From a virus: DNA of 43,866 nt. A model generated the notes under the pieces. The model was not told the origin of the DNA. It was given only the letters and a program-made list of their open reading frames with translations, and did not search any database. The stretch spans positions 1-43,866 of the IMG/VR virus record IMGVR_UViG_3300009553_000041. The stretch is one strand, 5' to 3'. Position 1 is the stretch's first letter; each line of letters starts with the position of its first letter. Positions 7,965 to 14,870 of the stretch are shown piece after piece. A program made the position numbers and the translations under genes.

Positions 7965-10763
7965 ATGGCAAGTCGCAAAGTAAACCTCCCAAGACAGGAA
8001 TTGTTCAATACGACCTTCGAACCGCTCACACCCATGTTCTGGATTCACATCGCCTGCATCCAGGCTGGTGGCAAGTGGAAGAAGCCCAATGGTGAATACG
8101 CAGGCATGGGCAATTTCTATCACTACAAGGAGGCGCAAAAGATTCTCTGGCCAGAAAAGCAGTGGCATAAATGGAATGACCTGCTGCTAGAGAACTTCCT
8201 TAAGCATCGAATCATCGGTGTAATCGGACCGGCATCTAGTGGCAAGACCCGCGAATCCTCTGACTTTGCCCTTATCTCGTACTATGCCTTCAGCGATTGC
8301 ATCACCATCTTGGTTTCAAGCACCGAACGAGAGATGCTTGAGATGCGCGTCTGGGGCGAGATGAAGAAAGCCCACAAGCTAGCCGTTCAGCGCATGGACG
8401 GATTGCCGGGCAATCTGGTTGAGAGCCGCCTTCGCCTTGTCACCGATGACCGGTTCGAAAACAGCGAAGGCAGAGACTTCCGCAACGGCGTCACCGGTAT
8501 TCCCTGTAAGAAAGGTGGCCAGTTTGTCGGCATGGGATGCTTCCCGGCTGGACAGTTGGTTGATACGCCATTTGGGAGGGTTCCCATTGAAGATATTCGG
8601 GGTGGAGATAAAGTCTCAAACGCTAACAATTATGGGCTTGTTATGGCTGTCACTGTTCGAGAGGCACCACTACTGGTAAGGGTGCATCGCTCGGATGGCA
8701 CTTCATTTGACTGCACACCGGAGCACAGGATTTTCACAGAACACGGATGGCTTAAGGCAATTGACATACCTTCCCAAACAATTCTATTATCCGCCGATGA
8801 ATCAATGTCTTTGCTGCGGTGGGACTATGGTAATGACAAGGGTAGGGAGGAAGTTTTGCTCGAAAAGATGCAAGTGGAGGGGGGCATCACCAAAGCGGCA
8901 GTGCCCAAGCTGTGGAAAGACGATCCCGAAATCAAACCATCGGAATCAGGTATACTGCAATCCGGCATGCATTCGGGCCTCGTGGAGCAGGAAATGCAAA
9001 TGGTGCGGGATATATTTTCGACCACCGGAACGAAGAGGGGTTTTCTGCGGGAGATCCTGCGCAGCGAGCTGGAAAAATGCCCAACCATCCATTATGGCGA
9101 AAATGGTGGGCAACAAGGATTGGTCAGAGATTGCTCGGAAAGTAAGCGAATCAATCATGTCCAACCCATCGGAGAGGCGGCGAAGGGCAAAGATGGCGTC
9201 CAAGATGCGGCAATCAACGAGGGAAGAAACGGTAATCCACAAATTATTCCCGGAATCCCAAAGGCAATTGGTAGTGGCCCACGTCCAGCCGGATCTTTGT
9301 TGGCCGGAATTGAAGCTTGCAGTGGAGATAGACGGCCAGCATCACAGATACGGAAGGCATCCGAACTGGGACAAGCTCAAGGAGTCCATTCTGGGGTTCT
9401 TAGGGTGGAAGCTATTGAGGTTCTCGAACGAGCAAGTGATGAACGATGTGGATACGGTTCGAGAGATTATATCGTCTACAATCTCGAAGTTGAAGGGCAC
9501 CCGTCGTATTCGGTAAATGGCACGCTGGTTCACAACTCCTACGTAGGTATCAAGAACAAGTACGTCATGCTCATTGCCGATGAAGGCGCCTTCATGCCGC
9601 GCGCCTATGTAGATGCCATATCCAATCTGAACAAGAACAAGGAATTCAAGTGTATCGTCATGGGCAACCCAAAGGAAACCACCGATGCTCTTGGAGTGGT
9701 CTGTGAGCCATCGGCTGAATTGGGAGGTTGGGATGGTGGAATTGATCAATCGCCAAAGACCAAGGTGTGGCAGACGCGCTTTAATGAGGGGGTTTGCGTT
9801 CAGTTGGTGGGCTCAGACTGCCCCAACATGGATGTGCCACCTGACCAAGAGCCGCCCTACCCATTCCTTATCACCCGCAAAGCCATTGAGGCTGATGTCG
9901 CCTTCTACGGGATGGATTCCATCCAGTATTCCATGATGAACGAGGGCCGGATGCCTCGTGGCCAGGGCCTGCGGCGCGTCATCACCCGGGCCATGTGCTT
10001 AAAGTTTGGAGCGATGGAACCCCCGATATGGAAAAATGACGAACGCACGCGCATAGGTTTTCTGGATGCAGCCTATGGGAGCGTAGGCGGCGACCGATGC
10101 GTTTTCGGCGAACTTCAATTTGGTCGCGACCCAAATGATCGCGAAATCATCGCTCTGATTGATACCCTTCTTGTCCCGGTGACAACGACCAGCCCCGAAC
10201 TTCCAGAGGATCAGATTGCCCTCTTCGTAAAAACTCAATGCGAGGCCCGCCATATTAAGCCGGAGGATATGTTCTTCGATTCAACTGGGCGCGGCACCCT
10301 CGTTGGAGCCTTCGCTCGGCTTTGGAGCAATGCGGTTGGTTTGGTCGAGTTCGGCGGCAAGCCCAGCGAACGCTACGTGTCCGACAACATCCGGGTTCTG
10401 TGCAAGGATTACTACAGCAAGTTCGTCACTGAACTGTGGTACTCGGTTTCACTGGCCATCCAGAGCGGACAGTTCCGTGGCATGACCGAGGACGTTCTGA
10501 TGGAAGGCTCCATGCGCGAGTGGGGTTTTGTCGGGGCCAACAAGATCGAGGTTGAGCCCAAGGACAAGATGAAGCTCAAGAGCGGCAGGAGCCCTGACCT
10601 GTTTGACGCCCTGGCAGCCGGGATGGAAGGGGCCCGGCGCCGAGGGTTCCATATCGCTAAACTATCCAATGTGGGCGGCACATCGCCCGATGGATGGCGA
10701 CTGGATTTGGCCAAGCGCATGGAACGCTTGGCTAAGCGCCATGCGCTTAACTATTCCGCTTAG
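7965..10763 (+). CDS. terL: Terminase large subunit precursor with intein, 932 aa (599 aa after splicing)
   Basis: The ATPase-nuclease motor that packages DNA into proheads. I chose ATG 7965 (MASRKVNL); ATG 7929 upstream would overlap the divergent gene start. The N-extein carries a Walker A motif, GPASSGKT. The C-extein opens with a Walker B strand, KYVMLIADEGA, shortly after the intein junction. The C-terminal nuclease part contains Asp-rich segments IGFLDAAYG and DMFFDSTG and ends with SPDLFDALAAGMEGARRRG. These match the RNase H-like nuclease of terminases. Removing the 333-residue intein (8538-9536) leaves 599 aa, a normal terminase length. Its stop codon overlaps the stop of the convergent gene at 10760. 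It is the only plus-strand gene between 1 and 35.9 kb apart from the nested endonuclease. Confidence 0.93.
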   Translation: MASRKVNLPRQELFNTTFEPLTPMFWIHIACIQAGGKWKKPNGEYAGMGNFYHYKEAQKILWPEKQWHKWNDLLLENFLKHRIIGVIGPASSGKTRESSDFALISYYAFSDCITILVSSTEREMLEMRVWGEMKKAHKLAVQRMDGLPGNLVESRLRLVTDDRFENSEGRDFRNGVTGIPCKKGGQFVGMGCFPAGQLVDTPFGRVPIEDIRGGDKVSNANNYGLVMAVTVREAPLLVRVHRSDGTSFDCTPEHRIFTEHGWLKAIDIPSQTILLSADESMSLLRWDYGNDKGREEVLLEKMQVEGGITKAAVPKLWKDDPEIKPSESGILQSGMHSGLVEQEMQMVRDIFSTTGTKRGFLREILRSELEKCPTIHYGENGGQQGLVRDCSESKRINHVQPIGEAAKGKDGVQDAAINEGRNGNPQIIPGIPKAIGSGPRPAGSLLAGIEACSGDRRPASQIRKASELGQAQGVHSGVLRVEAIEVLERASDERCGYGSRDYIVYNLEVEGHPSYSVNGTLVHNSYVGIKNKYVMLIADEGAFMPRAYVDAISNLNKNKEFKCIVMGNPKETTDALGVVCEPSAELGGWDGGIDQSPKTKVWQTRFNEGVCVQLVGSDCPNMDVPPDQEPPYPFLITRKAIEADVAFYGMDSIQYSMMNEGRMPRGQGLRRVITRAMCLKFGAMEPPIWKNDERTRIGFLDAAYGSVGGDRCVFGELQFGRDPNDREIIALIDTLLVPVTTTSPELPEDQIALFVKTQCEARHIKPEDMFFDSTGRGTLVGAFARLWSNAVGLVEFGGKPSERYVSDNIRVLCKDYYSKFVTELWYSVSLAIQSGQFRGMTEDVLMEGSMREWGFVGANKIEVEPKDKMKLKSGRSPDLFDALAAGMEGARRRGFHIAKLSNVGGTSPDGWRLDLAKRMERLAKRHALNYSA
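8538..9536 (+). mobile_element. Intein within the large terminase, 333 aa
   Basis: The intein starts at Cys (TGC 8538) in block A: CFPAGQLVDTPFGRVPIEDI, followed by GDKV. Block B is SFDCTPEHRIFTEHGWLKAI with the expected T-x2-H. Blocks F/G are YIVYNLEVEGHPSYSVNG followed by TLVHN, ending at Asn 9534-9536, with Ser as the +1 extein residue. The residues needed for protein splicing are therefore present: Cys1, block B His, penultimate His, terminal Asn and +1 Ser. The insertion point is between GQFVGMG and SYVGIKNKY, just before Walker B. No LAGLIDADG or HNH domain is seen in the intein's own frame. The long middle segment is polar and low-quality as a protein and overlaps an out-of-frame endonuclease gene. 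Confidence 0.93.
8797..9516 (+). CDS. Out-of-frame nested homing endonuclease: three zinc fingers plus DUF559/Vsr-like nuclease, 239 aa
   Basis: Lies wholly inside the intein, in the +1 frame relative to the terminase. ATG 8797 starts right before the first finger; ATG 8695 would add 34 unremarkable residues. Three regular C-x2-C...C-x3-C units occur: C4/C7/C21/C25, C36/C39/C54/C58 and C67/C70/C84/C88. A basic linker (ERRRRAKMASKMRQ) follows. The nuclease core then reads KLAVEIDGQHH (E177, D179, H182/H183), D192 and KLLRFSNEQV. This is the pattern of DUF559/Vsr-type PD-(D/E)xK endonucleases, the fold also used by EDxHD-type homing endonucleases. It should cut intein-less terminase genes to drive homing, which is inference. 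No SD is visible, so how it is translated inside the terminase message is unclear. Confidence 0.85.
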   Translation: MNQCLCCGGTMVMTRVGRKFCSKRCKWRGASPKRQCPSCGKTIPKSNHRNQVYCNPACIRASWSRKCKWCGIYFRPPERRGVFCGRSCAASWKNAQPSIMAKMVGNKDWSEIARKVSESIMSNPSERRRRAKMASKMRQSTREETVIHKLFPESQRQLVVAHVQPDLCWPELKLAVEIDGQHHRYGRHPNWDKLKESILGFLGWKLLRFSNEQVMNDVDTVREIISSTISKLKGTRRIR

Positions 10764-11194
10764 GCCGGGATAGGCTCGTCGGCGCCTTCGGTGAAGTTCT
10801 GGAATTCAGTGGCATCTGGGCTAGCCACCTCATAGGAGATGTCCAGCGTAATGGAGACATCTCCCTCACCGACATGGCCATCAACGGTGATGCGGCCCTT
10901 TTTCTTGCCCAGAGACCCGTCGCCATAGATCCAGCCCGTCAACAGTTTGTCGGTGGATTCAGGCAGCACGACCGGAGCAGTAGAATCGCCATCAAGGGTT
11001 TCGCTCTTGGCGTATCTCCCATCGGCCTGTTTGTCGATGGCTTCGTCGGTGGATACGGTGAATGCTCGGCGGAAACCGGGCTTGATTGGTTTACTTAGTG
11101 TGACTTCCATATCTGGTGGTTCTTTCGGTATCCGTTCGTCATGCCCGGTTGCGAACACGAACAATCGGATTGGTTTCTTTTTCTTCTCTTTCAT
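10760..11194 (-). CDS. Hypothetical protein, 144 aa, beta-rich
   Basis: ATG at 11194 begins a Lys-rich N-terminus (MKEKKKKPIRLFVFATG). It is followed by alternating polar/hydrophobic segments typical of beta strands, for example GRITVDGHVGEGDVSITLDI near the C-terminus. There is no signal peptide, membrane segment or Cys. The stop codon (10760-10762) overlaps the terminase stop on the other strand, so the two genes converge with no room for a terminator. The family was not recognised. A small virion or head-decoration role is possible but unsupported. Confidence 0.7.
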   Translation of the reverse strand: MKEKKKKPIRLFVFATGHDERIPKEPPDMEVTLSKPIKPGFRRAFTVSTDEAIDKQADGRYAKSETLDGDSTAPVVLPESTDKLLTGWIYGDGSLGKKKGRITVDGHVGEGDVSITLDISYEVASPDATEFQNFTEGADEPIPA

Positions 11195-11299
11195 CGGGCT
11201 ATCCCGTTGAAAATGTTAATGACAGTTTGCTTCACAAGATTCCAGAACACGACCTTAAAGGCCCCGAACTGGAGTTGAAAGCATAAACGGCATCTAGTT

Positions 11300-11674
11300 T
11301 TACTGCTTATCCACAACGCCCTGTTTGATTTCGTGATCCTTAAGGTAGTTCTCTGCCAGTTGTGCTGCTTTTAGGTCCTCGGGGTCTTTGGTCAGGGCAT
11401 ATATGCGCCAAGCTAACACCACGTTGACTTTTAACTGCACACCCATGTTGCTGTTGACCAGTGTATGAATCTGCTTGTTGGTTGAGACCACCCCGTCCAG
11501 CTTCTGCGAGTTGGAAAGTGTGTTTATCGCCAAATCGGTTCGCACAGCCTCCACCTTGCGCCCGGACATGAATTGCAGGACTAGAGACGTCACCTGCGTC
11601 ATTCCTAGGAACACCGCCCCGATAATCATTACCCAGCCGCCTGCCTCTATTGCGGCCATAAAATTTGTGCACAT
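11300..11674 (-). CDS. Small membrane protein, holin candidate, 124 aa
   Basis: ATG at 11674. One hydrophobic helix at about residues 12-37 (GWVMIIGAVFLGMTQVTSLV) is followed by a polar, helical cytoplasmic-type domain with several Lys/Asn. Holins and related lysis or membrane-anchored phage proteins often have this size and one to three helices, but no holin family signature was recognised. The gene is flanked by an A/T-rich intergenic stretch with a direct repeat and by the secreted adhesin cluster. No endolysin was found next to it, so the lysis role is weakly supported. Confidence 0.65.
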   Translation of the reverse strand: MCTNFMAAIEAGGWVMIIGAVFLGMTQVTSLVLQFMSGRKVEAVRTDLAINTLSNSQKLDGVVSTNKQIHTLVNSNMGVQLKVNVVLAWRIYALTKDPEDLKAAQLAENYLKDHEIKQGVVDKQ

Positions 11675-11693
11675 ACTTCATTACTTCGATTCC

Positions 11694-11756
11694 TATTCGT
11701 TTGGTTGATAACTTAAAACTGTCTCACTTTGTTGTATTATATTATTCGTTTGGTTG
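11694..11756. repeat. 14-bp direct repeat in A/T-rich intergenic spacer
   Basis: The 14-mer TATTCGTTTGGTTG occurs at 11694-11707 and again at 11743-11756, 49 bp apart, in the A/T-rich gap between the small membrane protein gene and the LamG adhesin gene. The second copy sits only seven bases from the stop codon of the adhesin gene. Between them lies a run of A/T with TATTATATTATT. This could be a protein-binding site or promoter region for the minus-strand genes downstream, or the trace of a short duplication. No standard promoter is clear. Confidence 0.6.
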
Positions 11757-11763
11757 TTAAAGT

Positions 11764-12588
11764 TCACTCATTCGGAATGAAGCTCATCAGTTGATTTCCT
11801 AAGGGTTTGGCCAGAGTACCACCGAATGCTGGCATGTTGTTAAGATTATAGGGTGCATAGGTTACCCTGGATGGGTTTTGGCCTCCACTGGTAGCATTCT
11901 GACCAAACCCATACCTCATAGTATCCCAAGTCATGTTAAAGACACATAATTGCGGCTGAATAATGTAAGCAAGTCCATGCACCCGTGTAGTATATAGCCT
12001 CTGAATCTCCGCATACGTCAGGTTTGTTATCCAGGCCATTACCGGACCCTGCTCTCCCATCAATATGCCACCACCCGTAAGCTGTGCGCTTGGACCGGAA
12101 ATAGAAAATTCCTGATTGCTAGATAAGTTATTGCTCTTTCCGTTTCCAGATGTCCAGGAACCGGATATGGGTTGGCCATCCATATACATCTGCATTGATG
12201 TGTCATTAGTAAATGTGTAGGTAATCGCAACAAATCTCAGCCTGTTGGTCCAAATGAACGTGCTTGAGCTGTCGTATGTATGAAGACCGCCAACCTGATC
12301 TCTGTAGTTAAATTGAAGCTTTGATCCAAAAATGCGCAGCATGTATTGGCAATTCGCACCGAAATCCAGTGCGCCTTTTACAAAGAACACATTCTTCTGT
12401 TCAAGCCCTGTTCCGGTGTCTCGTATCCTTAGCCAGCAAGCAATAGTGATGTTGTTGCTCAAGATGTTCATCTTGTTTGTCATCATCGCGCCACCTGCGA
12501 ATACATTGAAATTACCGTCTCCAAACCAATCGGCCTTGGCCGTGAACATGCTTGATGCCAACAGAATGATAGCCAGTAATATTTTCAT
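11764..12588 (-). CDS. Signal-peptide-bearing LamG-type adhesin, 274 aa
   Basis: ATG at 12588 overlaps the preceding stop as ATGA. The N-terminus MKILLAIILLASSMFTAKAD is a textbook Sec signal peptide (basic n-region, hydrophobic core, AKA cleavage motif). The mature part is a LamG/concanavalin-like beta-sandwich: NITIACWLRIRDTG, LRFVAITYTFTNDTSMQMYM with DGQPISGSW, and a tail ITNLTYAEIQRLYTTR. Such domains bind glycans or polysaccharides. It is the last of four consecutive genes encoding long surface-type proteins with export signals. A secretion signal on a phage adhesin is unusual. Either the product is exported by the host or the gene was captured from a cellular surface protein. Confidence 0.8.
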   Translation of the reverse strand: MKILLAIILLASSMFTAKADWFGDGNFNVFAGGAMMTNKMNILSNNITIACWLRIRDTGTGLEQKNVFFVKGALDFGANCQYMLRIFGSKLQFNYRDQVGGLHTYDSSSTFIWTNRLRFVAITYTFTNDTSMQMYMDGQPISGSWTSGNGKSNNLSSNQEFSISGPSAQLTGGGILMGEQGPVMAWITNLTYAEIQRLYTTRVHGLAYIIQPQLCVFNMTWDTMRYGFGQNATSGGQNPSRVTYAPYNLNNMPAFGGTLAKPLGNQLMSFIPNE

Positions 12589-14870
12589 GGTCGTGTGTAC
12601 TCTAGCTGAAGGCCATGCACCGCAACAGCCCCACCATAGGTATCCTCTGTCGGGAATCGCTCCAGTTTGATGACGCTAAGATCTCGCGCTTGCAGCAGAG
12701 AATTCACTCCCAAATCTATTACCAGATTGGTCACGATGTTTGTGCCGTCATATTTGGCAATCCAATCATTGCTTCCCTTAACCACTGACCCAAACAGATT
12801 GGTGTGGACGTTATTGGTTGTGCCACTTCTGATGGCCAGAATCGATGCACCCCAGACGACATTGCTTGCATTGGGACCATTGGTGTTTAACAGCGAATAG
12901 TTGATCAGAAGCTTCAGGCTATTGGTGGCATAATCGGTAGGCACCATAAACTGCCATGCCGCACTCAGGTTAACCCTGGACCCCTCGGCGTTTGTTTCGC
13001 AAAACACCGTTTCCCATCCCGGCCATCCACCATCAATAGCCGGATAGTTTGTAGCTGGCAGCTTGGCCGCCTGCACCGACAGATTGAAGAAGTTGGTTGT
13101 GCCGCTAAGAACCGAAGCTCCGCTAGGGCCCGTTCCCCACCCCAGCACACCAGACCCGTTGTTGGTGAGCACGGTGCCGACAGATCCTTGGGCGGATGGT
13201 GGCCTGTAGGTTACGCCGACTAGAGTCAAATCCCCATTGGTTTGAACAATGAAACGGTCAAATCCCGACCACTTCAATCGCATCATGTTCGAATCGCCTA
13301 TAATTGAGTTCTGAACACCAGAGACATTTTGAAATCCAATCAGATTTTCATTCGCTTGATCTCGAAACACCGCACCCGCTCCTGCTGGGAATGAATACAA
13401 ACCAATTTTAGAAGCCAAATCAGCCGCATTTGTCTCACAAAACATCTCCAATTGGACATAAGGAAAGTTGCCTGACTCGATGTCGAAAATGCCCTTCCCA
13501 ACTGTGGATATATTCCCGTGGATAAATTCATTTTCACCGTGGCCGGAGACATCTCCGTCAAGGATTGACATATAAGTCAACCCATCGAAAGGCCAACCAA
13601 GTCCAGCAGATGCCACATTGGTATCCCCAATGAAAATTCCCTGAAGTCCATTGGTCATTACCTTAAGAGAGTTCGTAGAACCTGCTATTAGCCGAGCGTA
13701 AAAGGCTTCATTGGTCCAAATTGATTCTCCACCTCCGCTACCACCGGATGCCATGGTTACTGTCCCAGCCGGGAAGTTAGTTGTGAACGTGATATTTGCA
13801 CCAGCGACCGTCTCTAGGTCGCGAGTCCAAACCGTCACGTTAGTTGCTGGAACCAGTGGGTCTCGACTGACGTAAACGACTGATGGCGTGTTGCTGTTGA
13901 TATTGGCCGCGGTTCCATTGTTGCCGACATACCATGCCGCTGGAATCTCAGTTGTGTTTGCCCACAGCCTTACTGTGGTGCCGTTGGTGACGTATGTTTT
14001 GACAAGAATCGTCTGGCCAGCCTGAATGTTGGTGAAGACGTAATTGGTCTCCGGTCCCGTGCGTGGATTGAATTGGAACCAAGAAGATATCGACCCATCG
14101 AACACAACATTGGTTCCAAGGAACTGCGGTGCCGTCAGGATGTTTGTCACCGACCCAAGGAATCCGGCGCCGAAGTTCACCGTATTGGTGAACAGTGCGG
14201 AATCCTTGATGGATAGTGGAACACCCAGGAATTGGTTTGCGTTGGTGGTTAGGCTTCCGCTGCCAGGGGTTACGGCAGCGACGTAATTGGATAGTTCCAG
14301 AAATCGTACGATGTGCGTCCTTGGGTCGGCCGTCACCATATCCCCAATGAATGTGTAATTGCTCCCGCCAGTGGTCCTGATTTGAGCATTGGTTCCTATA
14401 AAGATAATAGTTGGGGCGGTTTGCATGGACCCTCCAACGGCCATGACTGCTCCATGTTGCAGTAAGATTGATGTATTGCTCTGAACAGCCAGCACCTTCC
14501 CGGCGTCGCTCATCAGCCAGTTGTTGCGTTGAAACTGGGTTAGGTTGTTGGTAAAAACTCCACCCTCTCCAGGTGTCCCAAACATAACGGCGGCGTTGTT
14601 CGTCACCCACAACGTTCCGATATCAACGATGTTAGTGAAAAGGGCTCCGTTCTTAATCGACAGCGGCACCCCAAGGAACTGGTTGGCATTGGTCGTCAGC
14701 CCAACAACTCCATTGGTGAGGGCTCGACCATCCACGATGATCTTACCAGATGGCGGGTTGGACGTGATGATGATGCCGTTTGTGCCAAGGAACGCCTCGT
14801 AAGCCGGGTTGGCTCCGAATAGGCCGGTAACAAACAGCAGCACAGACAGAGTTGTGAGTAATCTTTTCAT
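12585..14870 (-). CDS. Fibre-like protein with signal peptide and tail-fibre modules, 761 aa
   Basis: ATG at 14870 overlaps the preceding stop (ATGA). MKRLLTTLSVLLFVTGLFGA is a signal-peptide-like start. The body is Thr/Asn-rich beta sequence. Two copies of a module beginning TTNANQFLGVPLSIK lie near residues 58 and 208, and the same module recurs in the 1497-aa neighbour. A third of the way from the end is GTVLTNNGSGVLGW, a repeat typical of phage and bacterial fibre proteins. The C-terminal 150 residues form a separate beta-rich domain without these repeats, possibly a binding tip. Together with its neighbours it probably makes a receptor-binding or exported fibre. Confidence 0.75.
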   Translation of the reverse strand: MKRLLTTLSVLLFVTGLFGANPAYEAFLGTNGIIITSNPPSGKIIVDGRALTNGVVGLTTNANQFLGVPLSIKNGALFTNIVDIGTLWVTNNAAVMFGTPGEGGVFTNNLTQFQRNNWLMSDAGKVLAVQSNTSILLQHGAVMAVGGSMQTAPTIIFIGTNAQIRTTGGSNYTFIGDMVTADPRTHIVRFLELSNYVAAVTPGSGSLTTNANQFLGVPLSIKDSALFTNTVNFGAGFLGSVTNILTAPQFLGTNVVFDGSISSWFQFNPRTGPETNYVFTNIQAGQTILVKTYVTNGTTVRLWANTTEIPAAWYVGNNGTAANINSNTPSVVYVSRDPLVPATNVTVWTRDLETVAGANITFTTNFPAGTVTMASGGSGGGESIWTNEAFYARLIAGSTNSLKVMTNGLQGIFIGDTNVASAGLGWPFDGLTYMSILDGDVSGHGENEFIHGNISTVGKGIFDIESGNFPYVQLEMFCETNAADLASKIGLYSFPAGAGAVFRDQANENLIGFQNVSGVQNSIIGDSNMMRLKWSGFDRFIVQTNGDLTLVGVTYRPPSAQGSVGTVLTNNGSGVLGWGTGPSGASVLSGTTNFFNLSVQAAKLPATNYPAIDGGWPGWETVFCETNAEGSRVNLSAAWQFMVPTDYATNSLKLLINYSLLNTNGPNASNVVWGASILAIRSGTTNNVHTNLFGSVVKGSNDWIAKYDGTNIVTNLVIDLGVNSLLQARDLSVIKLERFPTEDTYGGAVAVHGLQLEYTRP

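Noticed and set aside
8538-9536. Group I intron in the terminase gene instead of an intein
   Set aside because: The frame stays open through the insertion and all intein splicing blocks are present, so splicing should be at protein level.
11197-11290. Small minus-strand peptide ending in an ATGA overlap at 11194
   Set aside because: No usable ATG or well-placed alternative start; only about 18 codons from a GTG.
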